Positions 19,892 to 31,535 of a DNA stretch of 64,000 nucleotides are shown piece by piece (the stretch's first letter is position 1; each line of letters opens with the position of its first letter). The DNA is from Bisgaardia hudsonensis (lineage in GTDB: Bacteria > Pseudomonadota > Gammaproteobacteria > Enterobacterales > Pasteurellaceae), in the NCBI RefSeq assembly GCF_004345785.1, contig NZ_SLXI01000003.1, positions 186,001 to 250,000 of the forward strand, in the 5' to 3' direction. Below the pieces are notes generated by a model. The model saw nothing but the letters and a program-made list of their open reading frames with translations. It ran no database searches and had not been told where the DNA came from. The translations under genes were made by a program, and so were the position numbers.

Positions 19892-21796
19892 ATGCTCCCC
19901 GAATTAGGTTATATTTCGTTAATATTATTAGTAGGAATTGCGGCATTACAGGTTGCCTTATCACTTTTTGGAGAAATACGTAAACAAATAAAATGGCTAA
20001 CCTTAAATCCTATTCTAAGTACATTTCAAACCTTATTAGCTTTTATTGCTTTTAGCTGTTTAGCTTACTCATTTATCATTGATGATTTTAGTGTCAGCTA
20101 TGTAGCCGCTCACTCCAATAGTCAATTACCTTCATTCTTCAAATTTGCAGCAACTTGGGGAGGACATGAAGGTTCAATGCTTTTTTGGCTAATGGCACTT
20201 TCTCTTTGGATTAGTATTTTTTGCTTATTTTCAACCAAAATAGATCGCTTATTTACCTACCGCACTCTCGCTTTTCTTGCTGTCATCGTATTTTGCTTTT
20301 CACTGTTTATTTTATGGGTATCAAATCCATTTGAACGCGGATTTCCACCACCCCCAGAGGGGCGTGATTTAAATCCAATGTTACAAGATATTGGATTAAT
20401 TTTTCATCCACCACTACTTTATCTTGGCTATGTTGGCTTTGCTCTCAGTTTTGCGATGATATGTGCGATGTTACTTGGAGGAGTATTTGATTTTGCTATT
20501 GCTCATTGGTTACGATCTTGGACGGTTATTGCCTGGGGATTTTTAACCGCTGGAATAATTCTTGGTGCTTGGTGGGCTTATTATGAATTAGGATGGGGAG
20601 GCTGGTGGTTTTGGGATCCCGTCGAAAATGCGTCATTAATGCCGTGGTTACTTGGCACTGCATTAATTCACAGTTTAATTGTAAGTGAACAACGTGGTAT
20701 TTTCAGTTATTGGACTATCCTACTAGCAATTTTTACTTTTGCATTAAGTCTATTAGGGACTTTTATTGTTCGCTCTGGCGTATTAACCTCAGTACACGCA
20801 TTCGCTGTTGATGCAGATCGAGGCATCGCACTTTTATTGTTATTTTTTACACTAACTTTTATCGCTCTCGCACTTTTTGCCTTACGAGTCAATTTGTGGC
20901 AAGGTAATGTTCGATTTAAATTTCTCTCAAAAGAAATAGCATTTTTAAGTATTAATAGCTTATTTGTCATTGCAACCTGTGTTGTCATTCTTGGCACATT
21001 TTATCCCTTAGTGTTTAGCCTTATGGGGTGGGGAACCATTTCTGTTGGCGCACCTTATTTCAATACTGTTTTTACTCCTTTAACATTATTATTACTCAGT
21101 ATAATGGGAATCGCTACGATATTGCGTTGGAAATCATTACCAATCAAACCATTAGTATTTCGGTTATTTCTGCTACCCATAGCCCTATTAGGCAGTATTT
21201 TACTCACATTATCAGTTTTAAATAGCAGTACTGCTCACCAATTACAATGGTTACCTACGTTATTTATCAGCCTTGCAATATGGATTATTTTAACCCACTT
21301 GCCCTATCGTAAAATGATGTGGCAAATTCGCTCCTTGGCGATGCGTTTAGCACATATTGGTTTTGCAATTAGCGTTATTGGTGTAGCAATGAATAGTTAT
21401 TATAGTGATGAAATAGGAGTACGATTAAAACCAAATCAGAATGCAACTTTAGCAGGTTTCCAATTCCATTATACTCAACATAACTACCGACTAGGACAAA
21501 ACTATACCGCAGAGCAAGCACAATTTAAACTTTATGATAAAACCAATCATCAGCTTGCAACCTTGTATCCAGAAAGACGTTATTATGATATTCGTACAAT
21601 GACAATGGCAGAAGTTGGCTTAGCACATCATTGGCTTGACGATATCTACATTGTAATGGGTGATAAATTTGCACAACAAGAATATGCATTTCGTTTACAT
21701 TATAAACCCTATATTAGTGCTTTATGGTTAGGCGGACTAATGATGATCATTGCAGCATTCTTAGCACTTATAGGACATAGATTAAAAAGAGAGTAA
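19892..21796 (+). CDS. nrfE: Heme lyase NrfE (CcmF family)
   Basis: Membrane subunit of the specialised heme lyase that attaches the CXXCK heme of NrfA. It is 634 residues with about 14-15 membrane segments. The tryptophan-rich heme-handling motif WGGWWFWDPVENASLMPW lies near residue 235, and the heme-binding histidines are in the flanking loops (TWGGHEG, FHPPLLYLGY). It closely resembles CcmF, but its place after nrfABCD and before nrfF/nrfG supports NrfE. A role in general cytochrome c maturation cannot be excluded. Confidence 0.92.
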   Translation: MLPELGYISLILLVGIAALQVALSLFGEIRKQIKWLTLNPILSTFQTLLAFIAFSCLAYSFIIDDFSVSYVAAHSNSQLPSFFKFAATWGGHEGSMLFWLMALSLWISIFCLFSTKIDRLFTYRTLAFLAVIVFCFSLFILWVSNPFERGFPPPPEGRDLNPMLQDIGLIFHPPLLYLGYVGFALSFAMICAMLLGGVFDFAIAHWLRSWTVIAWGFLTAGIILGAWWAYYELGWGGWWFWDPVENASLMPWLLGTALIHSLIVSEQRGIFSYWTILLAIFTFALSLLGTFIVRSGVLTSVHAFAVDADRGIALLLLFFTLTFIALALFALRVNLWQGNVRFKFLSKEIAFLSINSLFVIATCVVILGTFYPLVFSLMGWGTISVGAPYFNTVFTPLTLLLLSIMGIATILRWKSLPIKPLVFRLFLLPIALLGSILLTLSVLNSSTAHQLQWLPTLFISLAIWIILTHLPYRKMMWQIRSLAMRLAHIGFAISVIGVAMNSYYSDEIGVRLKPNQNATLAGFQFHYTQHNYRLGQNYTAEQAQFKLYDKTNHQLATLYPERRYYDIRTMTMAEVGLAHHWLDDIYIVMGDKFAQQEYAFRLHYKPYISALWLGGLMMIIAAFLALIGHRLKRE

Positions 21797-21802
21797 AAAT
21801 AA

Positions 21803-22336
21803 ATGAAAAAAATTTGGCTATTTACACCACTTGCTCTATTACTACTCGTTGTATTTTTTCTAGTATCACTACTGAGAAATCCCAATTTACTGTCTGCAAG
21901 TGAAAATTGGCAAGGAAAACCATTTCCTGAATTTAACTTACCACATTTACTCGAACATCAAACTCAATTAAATAAAGCAAGTCTCCCTAAAGAACCTTTT
22001 ATTCTAAATGTATGGGCAAGCTGGTGTGGTTGGTGTATTAAAGAATTTCCTATATTTATTGATATGAAAAATAAGGGTATTCCTATTGTTGGACTGACTT
22101 ACGCTAATCGTCCAGAAGATGCTAAAACAGCATTAAAACGTTGGGGGAATCCTTTTGTAATGGTAATTGATGACTTTCAACAATCATTTTTAAGCCAAAC
22201 ACTAAACATTAATGCTGCACCAACCACCTATTTGATTGATAAACAAGGTATCATTCGTTATCAACAAAAGGGATATAATCCAAATTTTGAGGCTGATTTT
22301 ATGCCTCGCCTTCTTGAACTAAGGCAAGAGGATTAA
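21803..22336 (+). CDS. Thioredoxin-like protein DsbE/CcmG type
   Basis: Membrane-anchored periplasmic thiol reductant that keeps apocytochrome cysteines reduced before heme attachment. One N-terminal membrane anchor (about residues 5-24) is followed by a thioredoxin domain with active site WASWCGWCIKEFP (near residue 71) and the cis-proline region AAPTTYLIDKQG. It sits six bases after nrfE and six before nrfF, so it serves the Nrf heme lyase; such genes have been called nrfX. Confidence 0.93.
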   Translation: MKKIWLFTPLALLLLVVFFLVSLLRNPNLLSASENWQGKPFPEFNLPHLLEHQTQLNKASLPKEPFILNVWASWCGWCIKEFPIFIDMKNKGIPIVGLTYANRPEDAKTALKRWGNPFVMVIDDFQQSFLSQTLNINAAPTTYLIDKQGIIRYQQKGYNPNFEADFMPRLLELRQED

Positions 22337-22341
22337 TCAAA

Positions 22342-22740
22342 ATGAAATCTTATTTTTTATTATTTTTCCTATTTTTTACCTTGCTAGCACAGGCAGAAAT
22401 GGTTGATACCTTTCAATTTAATAATGATACGGATCGAGTCAGAGCGATTGCATTAGCTCGTACTTTACGTTGCCCTCAGTGCCAAAATCAAAATTTAGTA
22501 GAGTCCAATGCCACGCAAGCCTATACACTTAGGTTAGAGGTTTATGAAATGGTCAACCAAGGAAAAAGTGACGAAGAAATCATTCACTCAATGGTACAAC
22601 GTTTTGGTCACTTTATTTATTATAAACCACCATTAAATCAAAAAACTTGGGTTTTATGGGGAGTACCTATCATACTTTTCTTAATTATTTTAGGCGGTAT
22701 TTTTTGGCAAGTGCTAAGGAACAAAAACAATAATGCGTAA
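22342..22740 (+). CDS. nrfF: Heme lyase subunit NrfF (CcmH family)
   Basis: Small thiol-disulfide protein that presents apocytochrome to the heme lyase. A signal peptide ends at AQAEM (about residue 18), the signature LRCPQCQNQNLVESNA is near residue 42, and a C-terminal membrane helix anchors it. Its 132 residues match NrfF or the N-terminal half of CcmH. It overlaps nrfG by eight bases. Confidence 0.93.
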   Translation: MKSYFLLFFLFFTLLAQAEMVDTFQFNNDTDRVRAIALARTLRCPQCQNQNLVESNATQAYTLRLEVYEMVNQGKSDEEIIHSMVQRFGHFIYYKPPLNQKTWVLWGVPIILFLIILGGIFWQVLRNKNNNA

Positions 22741-23497
22741 ACAACTTAATTCACTCTATTATCAACAAGCTCAACGATCAGTAACAACATTTACAGAACA
22801 AGATAAAGCACAATATTTAGCTGAATTAGCAGATCGTCAAGTCTTTGAAGAAAAAATATTACAAGAACAATCTGCTTTGTATAAATCACAAAATCAAAAA
22901 AAGGTAATATTTACTGTCGCTGCAATAAGTATCCTTTTTATTCTTATAGTTAGTCTAATTTTTTATTGGCAGACTGGTCGCTATCAACAAGTACAACAAG
23001 CTGAGCAAGCTTTTTTAGCATTCCAACAAACTCGTTCTCAAGAAACGAAGGAACAGCGAAACGATCACTATATTATCAATTTACAAAATCGACTTAGAAA
23101 AGATCCGAATAATGGGGAAATATGGTTTGAATTAGGGCAAGCTTACTCACTAAATAATGATTTTGAATCAGCTTTAATTGCCTTTAATAACTCAACGACG
23201 GTACTTGGTAAAAAACCAGCTATCTTAGGTGCGATGGCAACAGCAGATTATTATCAGCATAAACAACGTTTATCCTCTCAAGCACAAGAGTGGATTAATG
23301 AAGCATTAAAAATAGATCCAAATGAGAGCGCTAGTTTACTACTTCTAGCCTCAGAGGCGTTTTTACACAATGATTTCCAATCAGCAATATTACATTGGAA
23401 AAACGTACTAGAAAATGACAATCCTGCAATTAATCGTCGAGAGATTATTCAGAGTATCCAACTTGCAGAACAAATGGCAAAAGGCAAAACTAAATAA
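22733..23497 (+). CDS. nrfG: NrfG, TPR-containing heme lyase subunit
   Basis: A membrane-anchored periplasmic protein that recognises the C-terminus of apo-NrfA in E. coli. It has an N-terminal cytoplasmic stretch, one membrane segment (about residues 58-80) and TPR repeats in the C-terminal half (NGEIWFELGQAYSLNNDFESALIAF; ASLLLLASEAFLHNDFQSAILHW). The arrangement resembles the C-terminal half of CcmH/CcmI. Last gene of the nrf cluster. Confidence 0.92.
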   Translation: MRKQLNSLYYQQAQRSVTTFTEQDKAQYLAELADRQVFEEKILQEQSALYKSQNQKKVIFTVAAISILFILIVSLIFYWQTGRYQQVQQAEQAFLAFQQTRSQETKEQRNDHYIINLQNRLRKDPNNGEIWFELGQAYSLNNDFESALIAFNNSTTVLGKKPAILGAMATADYYQHKQRLSSQAQEWINEALKIDPNESASLLLLASEAFLHNDFQSAILHWKNVLENDNPAINRREIIQSIQLAEQMAKGKTK

Positions 23498-23951
23498 GTT
23501 TACAGTGAAAGCTCGCTTTGTGACCATTTGGCTTGTTAAGTTTATATTATTCTAAATCTATAATATTAATGTCTAAATAGATACCATTAATATCTATTTA
23601 ATATCTCAACATTAGCTCAACTTATAGATAAAAACTCATAACTTTGTAAAAAATAACAATAATGCTCTCATAAATAGAATAAGACTATTCCAACTACTAA
23701 GGTATTTCAACTGGATTGACCAGATCAACACTGAACAGGAAAAATAATAATATATTGATTTTACAATAAAATAATTTTTATTATAAATATATAAAATATC
23801 CAACAAAATTTTTATAACTAAAATTTGTTTTTGAGAATTTTAAAAATTTATTATATTTCCACCGCAAAACTAATTAGAACAATCCAACTTGGTAAATCTG
23901 ATAGGTAATGCTCACCTAATTAGTTTTTGTATCTTTATTAGAGAGGAAAAC
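23498..23951 (+). promoter_or_regulatory. 454-base gap before cdtA with leader hairpins
   Basis: No intact gene is visible. Close to cdtA a 12-bp perfect inverted repeat pairs AAAACTAATTAG (23866-23877) with CTAATTAGTTTT (23916-23927), followed by TTG. A smaller stem, TAGGT (23902-23906) with ACCTA (23914-23918), overlaps the second arm, so the two folds exclude each other. A short stretch around 23711-23746 is richer in GC than its surroundings and encodes a 14-residue run ending in TEQEK before a stop, possibly a gene remnant. The ribosome site AGAGAGG lies at about 23939-23945. Confidence 0.45.
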
Positions 23952-24611
23952 ATGAAATACATACGTAATTATTTTATACTATTTTTTATCATATTGGTAT
24001 CCATTAGTTGCTCTAGTACATCTGATAATACCCCAAAAAAACAACCAAAAATATCACCAACACCACCTAAACTAGGCTTAGTAGGTAGTACGGGAGCGAC
24101 AGTAACCCTTCCTTTATTAGGGAGTTCAGATGGTAACCTACAAACTGATGATCCGTCAAATTATATCACTATAATGGGGCAAAATGGTGCCGTTATTACG
24201 GTTTGGGCATTAGCTAAACGTAATTGGCTATGGGGATATGCACCTATTGATTCGATGTCTTTTGGAAATATTCGTAACTGGAAAATTGAACGCAGTTTTC
24301 GTAGAGAGCATTTCCGTTTTATTAACCAACAACTAGGTACTTGTATTCACGCATATGGTAATGGCATTATTCACGATAATTGTGATCCTAAAAATCTTGA
24401 TCAAGATTTCTTACTATTACCTACAAGTAATGGAGCGGTGTTCATAAAAAGTGTGTCTCAAGGTCGCTGTATTACCTATAACCCAGTAAGTACAACTGAT
24501 TATACGACTATCACGCTAGATACTTGCAGTGATAAAAATATAACACCTTTAAAAGATCAAACCTGGTATTTAACACCACCTTTATTACCAGCGAATCCAC
24601 AAACACTTTAG
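23952..24611 (+). CDS. cdtA: Cytolethal distending toxin subunit A
   Basis: Cell-binding subunit of the tripartite genotoxin. The ATG at 23952 follows a strong AGAGAGG site and gives a lipoprotein signal with lipobox LVSISC (Cys20). A proline-rich stretch is followed by a ricin-type lectin fold with GQNGAVITVWALAKRNWLWGY, NIRNWKI and the QGRCITYNPVSTTDY repeat, very close to CdtA of Haemophilus ducreyi as I remember it. An in-frame ATG at 23889 would destroy the lipoprotein signal. It starts the cdtABC operon, 9 bases before cdtB. Confidence 0.95.
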   Translation: MKYIRNYFILFFIILVSISCSSTSDNTPKKQPKISPTPPKLGLVGSTGATVTLPLLGSSDGNLQTDDPSNYITIMGQNGAVITVWALAKRNWLWGYAPIDSMSFGNIRNWKIERSFRREHFRFINQQLGTCIHAYGNGIIHDNCDPKNLDQDFLLLPTSNGAVFIKSVSQGRCITYNPVSTTDYTTITLDTCSDKNITPLKDQTWYLTPPLLPANPQTL

Positions 24612-24620
24612 GAGCAATAA

Positions 24621-25457
24621 ATGAATTTAATAAAATTAACGTTGCTTTTTCTATCCGTATTTTTAAGTGGTACTGCACTAGCAACATTAGATCAATATAA
24701 AATAGCAACTTGGAACTTACAGGGATCTTCTGCTGCAAATGAAAGTAAATGGAATATTAATGTCAGACAACTACTTACAGGTGCTGGAGCCGCAGATATT
24801 CTAATGGTTCAAGAAGCTGGGACTCTTCCCACTACAGCAATAAGAACGGGACGAGTAGTACAACCTGTTGGTATTGGTACACCTATTGAAGAGTACACTT
24901 GGAATTTAGGTACAAGAAGTCGCCCAAATAACTTTTATATTTATTATTCAAGGTTAGATGTTGGTGCTAATAGAGTTAATTTGGCTATTGTTTCAAGAAG
25001 AATGGCTGATGATGTATTTGTTGTACATTCCACAACTTCTGTTTTACAAGCAAGACCTGCGATTGGTATTCGTATCGGAGATGATGCCTTCTTTAGTGCA
25101 CACGCTCTTGCGACAGGTGGTGCTGATGCGGTGACATTAGTTAATAATGTCTATCACTTTTTTGCTGATGAAACAACACGACGCCATATGAATTGGATAC
25201 TAGTAGGAGATTTCAATCGCTCTCCTTCAAATTTACAATCAGCACTACGCTCAGAACCAGGGTTAGATAACGCAACGTTAATCGTTGCCCCGACAGAACC
25301 AACCCATCGTTCAGGCGGAATCTTAGATTATGCGATTTTACATAATGCGGACCAAATGCCACAACGTTCTAATGTTAGTGCAAGTATTATGTTTAATCGA
25401 GTACGATCACAAATAGCCTCCGATCATTTTCCAGTTAGTTTTGTAAAAGATCGTTAG
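24621..25457 (+). CDS. cdtB: Cytolethal distending toxin subunit B, nuclease/phosphatase
   Basis: Catalytic subunit that enters host nuclei and damages DNA, and also has lipid phosphatase activity in relatives. A signal peptide (about residues 1-22, ending ALA) precedes a DNase I-type fold. Residues matching the catalytic and metal set are intact: E65 (MVQEAG), H161 (HALATGG), D197 and N199 (VGDFNR), D268 and H269 (ASDHFP). The length of 278 is about five shorter than the H. ducreyi protein I recall, mainly near residues 180-190. It appears functional. Confidence 0.97.
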   Translation: MNLIKLTLLFLSVFLSGTALATLDQYKIATWNLQGSSAANESKWNINVRQLLTGAGAADILMVQEAGTLPTTAIRTGRVVQPVGIGTPIEEYTWNLGTRSRPNNFYIYYSRLDVGANRVNLAIVSRRMADDVFVVHSTTSVLQARPAIGIRIGDDAFFSAHALATGGADAVTLVNNVYHFFADETTRRHMNWILVGDFNRSPSNLQSALRSEPGLDNATLIVAPTEPTHRSGGILDYAILHNADQMPQRSNVSASIMFNRVRSQIASDHFPVSFVKDR

Positions 25458-25466
25458 GAGAGTAAT

Positions 25467-25973
25467 ATGTTAAAAAAATACCTTTATTTATTATTCAGCT
25501 TATTAATAAGCACAAATATTTTCGCAGAGGAAAATAATAGTGAAACATTGGATAATCTAGATTATCCACCACCCGTAGTAAGTTTACGCAGTCTATATAC
25601 TGGTGAACCAATGACAAATGAACATTATGGTCGTCGTAGTGAATTAAATTTACATTGGAACTTAGTTGATATCACAATCAATAATCAACATTTTGTACAA
25701 TTTAAAGCCTATGATACAGAACAATGTTTTACAGGTGGGACAGTAACAACCTGTGGTGACTTAGCTAGAACAGCTTGGATCCTTGTTCCAACTGATACGG
25801 GGGCATTCATTTTACAATCCCCATTTGATGGAAGCTGTCTTGCCAGTTTTGGGTTTGGTGATGTGCAATCAATCCAATGTTTGCGTCCATCACAACGTAG
25901 CCAACCAGTACCCTTACAATTTCTTTGGGCTATTGTACCGCCCTTTGGTGCAAGCAAGCTACTTGCACAATAA
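25467..25973 (+). CDS. cdtC: Cytolethal distending toxin subunit C
   Basis: Second ricin-fold binding subunit that pairs with CdtA to deliver CdtB. A signal peptide spans about residues 1-20 (ending IFAEE). The body shows VVSLRSLYTGEPMT, NLHWNLVDITINNQHFVQFKAYDT and the CFTGG/CLASFGFGDVQSIQC pairs. At 168 residues it is shorter than the roughly 186 residues of well-studied CdtC. It is 9 bases after cdtB with a GGAG site. Confidence 0.92.
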   Translation: MLKKYLYLLFSLLISTNIFAEENNSETLDNLDYPPPVVSLRSLYTGEPMTNEHYGRRSELNLHWNLVDITINNQHFVQFKAYDTEQCFTGGTVTTCGDLARTAWILVPTDTGAFILQSPFDGSCLASFGFGDVQSIQCLRPSQRSQPVPLQFLWAIVPPFGASKLLAQ

Positions 25974-26003
25974 AATAGCCACAAAGCAGTAACTATAAGC
26001 AAT

Positions 26004-26043
26004 GAGAGTTTTCTGATTTACAAAATAGATTAAGAAAACTCTC
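26004..26043. terminator. Terminator between convergent cdtC and hisIE
   Basis: An 11-bp perfect stem pairs GAGAGTTTTCT (26004-26014) with AGAAAACTCTC (26033-26043), followed by TATTTATTTT on the plus strand. It separates the cdt operon from the oppositely directed his operon. Confidence 0.7.
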
Positions 26044-26075
26044 TATTTATTTTAAGTATAAAACCATCGAATTAA

Positions 26076-26684
26076 TTATTGATGACGTTCTTTCAATTTA
26101 CCAATAACATCAGCCCAAGAAAGATCCGCATCTTGTAATAAAACAGTCAAGTGATAAGCCAAGTCAGCTGCTTCACAAATCGTTTCATTACGGTTTTTTA
26201 CAGTTGCCGCCAGTGCAGTTTCCACCCCCTCCTCTCCAACTTTTTGAGCAATACGTTTTGTCCCTTCTGCATAAAGCTGTGCGGTGTAAGAACTTTTTGG
26301 ATCTGCCCCTTTTCGAGCTGAAATTAACTGTTCTAATTTACTAAAAAACACCCAATTCGGTTGATTAGATAATGAGCTAAAACAACTATCTGTCCCAGTA
26401 TGGCAAGTGGCACCAATAGGATTGACTAAAATTAATAAAGTATCTTGATCACAATCCAAAGTCATATCCACAACATTTAGAAAATTGCCCGAGGTTTCTC
26501 CTTTCGTCCATAATCGTTGTTTGGTACGAGAAAAAAAAGTCACTTTTTTCTCATTAATTGTTTTTTGTAATGCCTCTTGATTCATATACCCCAACATTAA
26601 GACTTCACAAGTATTTACGTTCTGCACAATAACAGGCAATAAATTATCGACCTTTTCCCAATTAATTTTTTCTATATCTAACAT
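26076..26684 (-). CDS. hisIE: Bifunctional phosphoribosyl-AMP cyclohydrolase / phosphoribosyl-ATP pyrophosphatase
   Basis: Catalyses steps two and three of histidine synthesis. The HisI domain (about 1-115) shows [29 protein letters not shown] and the zinc ligands in DCDQDTLL and GATCHTG. The HisE domain (about 116-202) shows [29 protein letters not shown] in pieces. Its 202 residues match the fused form. Last gene of the his operon, 42 bases after hisF. Confidence 0.97.
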   Translation of the reverse strand: MLDIEKINWEKVDNLLPVIVQNVNTCEVLMLGYMNQEALQKTINEKKVTFFSRTKQRLWTKGETSGNFLNVVDMTLDCDQDTLLILVNPIGATCHTGTDSCFSSLSNQPNWVFFSKLEQLISARKGADPKSSYTAQLYAEGTKRIAQKVGEEGVETALAATVKNRNETICEAADLAYHLTVLLQDADLSWADVIGKLKERHQ

Positions 26685-26726
26685 ATTCCGACCTTATTTA
26701 ATCTTTATTAATAATTTTTAATAAAA

Positions 26727-27493
26727 CTATATTCTAATTTCAATACCCTTTGCTTTTAAGTAAGCCTTTAATTCCATAATATGAATAATCTGTTTATGAA
26801 ACACACTTGCAGCTAATGCTCCATCAACATTTGCCTCAATAAAAGCCTCTTTAAAATGTTCCATTGTTCCAGCTCCACCTGAAGCAATCAAGGGAACCTG
26901 ACATAATTCTCTTGCTTGCTTTAACTGTACTAAATCATAACCTTGACGAACCCCATCTTGATTCATCATATTTAAAACAATTTCCCCAGCACCTCGTTGT
27001 TGCACTTCTTTTAGCCAATCCATTAATTGCCAACAAGTTTGACGAGTACGTTTTTCATCGCCAGTGTATTGATTTACCCAATATTTGCCACTTTCTTGAT
27101 CAAACCAACTATCAATACCAATCACAATCGCTTGTTTACCAAAACGATCCGCTAATTGATTAATCAAATTAGGATCAGCAAGTGCGGGCGAATTAATAGA
27201 AATTTTATCCGCACCAAAAGCAAAAATTTGTTCGGCATCTTCAATCGTTTTAATTCCACCTGCGACACAAAAGGGAATATCAATCACTTTTGCCACTTGC
27301 TCAACCCAGCGTTTATCAACGGTTCGCCCATCACTTGATGCAGTAATATCATAAAAAACTAATTCATCTGCCCCTTCTTTTGCGTAACGTTGTGCTAAAG
27401 GGACAATATCACCAATAATTTTATGATGACGAAACTGAACACCTTTTACAACTCGTCCATTACGCACATCTAAACAAGGAATTATTCGCTTTG

Positions 27494-27500
<7 letters not shown>
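26727..27500 (-). CDS. hisF: Imidazole glycerol phosphate synthase cyclase subunit
   Basis: TIM-barrel subunit that, with HisH, makes imidazole glycerol phosphate and AICAR. Catalytic Asp residues lie in [15 protein letters not shown] (near residue 11) and [14 protein letters not shown] (near residue 131); phosphate loops are VAGGIKT and ASGGAG. The length of 257 is normal. Its ATG lies inside the end of the DUF1643 gene (7-base overlap), so translation is probably coupled to that inserted gene rather than to hisA. Confidence 0.97.
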
Positions 27501-28716
<1,216 letters not shown>

Positions 28717-28726
28717 CTATCTTTCC

Positions 28727-29323
28727 TTATTTAATATTTTCCACAAAATTTTTCAATAACAATGCACCATTTTTCCCTGAACGCTCTGGGTGAAACTGAA
28801 CCCCATAAAAATGATGACGTTGTAATGCGGCAGAAAAATCCTCTCCATAATTTGATGTTGCAATAGTATGCTCATTTAGCAACACAGCATAACTATGAAC
28901 AAAATAAAAATGGCTATCCTGTTCTATCCCCCAAAATAACGGATTATCTGGTTGATAATGTACCTGATTCCAGCCCATATGTGGCAAAGGTAAATGATTG
29001 TCAGCAAGTAACTCCGTTTTTCCTGTCATCATACCTAAAGTATTCACCTTACCCTCAGCTGAATATTCCGTCATTAATTGCATTCCTAAACAAATCCCCA
29101 ATATAGGTTGAGTTACCTGCTTAATCACGTCAATTAAATCCAATTCAGCTAAATTATTCATTGCAACCTTTGCCGTTCCAACACCGGGTAAAATCAATTT
29201 ATCCGCAGACTGTATGCGTTGAATATCTGCTGTAATTTCTGTTCGATAACCTAAACGTTCAAAGGCAAATTTAACGGAAGATAAATTAGCACAGCGAGTA
29301 TTGATTATGGTAATAGTCTTCAT
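28727..29323 (-). CDS. hisH: Imidazole glycerol phosphate synthase glutaminase subunit
   Basis: Glutamine amidotransferase that feeds ammonia to HisF. The oxyanion region LILPGVGT, the nucleophile in GICLGMQ (Cys near residue 77) and the pair in GVQFHPERS are present. Its 198 residues match the family. It sits between hisB and hisA on the minus strand. Confidence 0.97.
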   Translation of the reverse strand: MKTITIINTRCANLSSVKFAFERLGYRTEITADIQRIQSADKLILPGVGTAKVAMNNLAELDLIDVIKQVTQPILGICLGMQLMTEYSAEGKVNTLGMMTGKTELLADNHLPLPHMGWNQVHYQPDNPLFWGIEQDSHFYFVHSYAVLLNEHTIATSNYGEDFSAALQRHHFYGVQFHPERSGKNGALLLKNFVENIK

Positions 29324-29354
29324 TTTTTCACTTTATTCCCTATTATTAATCAAT

Positions 29355-30446
29355 TTATAAAATACCTTTACTGCTCGGTAGCACATTACTTTCAATACGA
29401 ATAGCTTGTCTTAAAGTACGCCCAAATACTTTAAATAAGCTTTCAATTTTATGATGATCATTATCGCCAGTTGTTTTCAAATGTAGGGTTGCCATTAACG
29501 TATAAGCAATAGACTGGAAAAAATGCTCAGTCATTTCTGTACTGAAATCTCCCACCTTATCGCGTTTGAATTTAGCTTTAAATTTAAAATAAGGACGTCC
29601 TGATAAATCTAATACACATTCTGCCTTGCATTCGTCCATTGGTAGTACAAAACCAAAACGAGCGATCCCTCGCTTATCGCCAATGGCTTGCTTTAAAGCG
29701 GTACCCAGCGCAAGTGCGGTATCTTCCACAGTATGATGTTCATCAATCCACAAATCACCTTTACAGCTCACATTCATACGAAAACCACCATGTGTAGCAA
29801 TTTGATCCAACATATGATCAAAAAATCCAACCCCTGTTTTAATCTCATTAACCCCTGTTTCATCTAGCCAAACTTGTACTTTAATATCCGTTTCTTTGGT
29901 TTTACGGCTAACTTCAGCGTAACGAGGTTGATTACTATCAATATTGGTAACTGGCTCTCCAAGTAGTTTTTCTGCAATTAAATCCCAATTTAATTTTTCT
30001 GGGTGATATTGTAAGGCTCGAATACCAAGATTTTCCGCTAGTTGCACATCAGTTTCACGATCACCAATAACAAAGCTAGTCTTCAGATCAAATAATTGCT
30101 TATCAATATATTTTTTTAACAACTTAGTTTTTGGCTTACGGCAATCGCAATGATCTTCTGGTTTATGTGGGCAAATTAGCACTTCATCAAATTCAATACC
30201 TTGTGATTGAAACAATGCCATCATTGCATTATGAGGTTTATCAAAATGCTCTTGTGGAAAAGACGCCGTTCCCAATCCATCTTGATTACTTACCATAACA
30301 AAACGATATTGCTGTTTTAATTTGAGTAATGCTGGGATAACATTTGCTTCAAATTTTAATTTTTCCAAACTATCAATTTGAAAATCTGTTTTAGGCTCAT
30401 CAATCAATGTACCATCACGATCAATAAATAATATTGCTTGTGTCAT
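29355..30446 (-). CDS. hisB: Bifunctional histidinol-phosphatase / imidazoleglycerol-phosphate dehydratase
   Basis: Carries out two histidine-synthesis steps. The N-terminal HAD phosphatase (about 1-165) has the catalytic [12 protein letters not shown] and zinc-binding [15 protein letters not shown]. The C-terminal dehydratase (about 175-363) shows [27 protein letters not shown] and the second metal set in [10 protein letters not shown]. The 363-residue fusion is typical of gammaproteobacteria. Confidence 0.97.
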   Translation of the reverse strand: MTQAILFIDRDGTLIDEPKTDFQIDSLEKLKFEANVIPALLKLKQQYRFVMVSNQDGLGTASFPQEHFDKPHNAMMALFQSQGIEFDEVLICPHKPEDHCDCRKPKTKLLKKYIDKQLFDLKTSFVIGDRETDVQLAENLGIRALQYHPEKLNWDLIAEKLLGEPVTNIDSNQPRYAEVSRKTKETDIKVQVWLDETGVNEIKTGVGFFDHMLDQIATHGGFRMNVSCKGDLWIDEHHTVEDTALALGTALKQAIGDKRGIARFGFVLPMDECKAECVLDLSGRPYFKFKAKFKRDKVGDFSTEMTEHFFQSIAYTLMATLHLKTTGDNDHHKIESLFKVFGRTLRQAIRIESNVLPSSKGIL

Positions 30447-30461
30447 ATTCTTTCTCTCTTG

Positions 30462-31532
<1,071 letters not shown>

Positions 31533-31535
31533 CTA

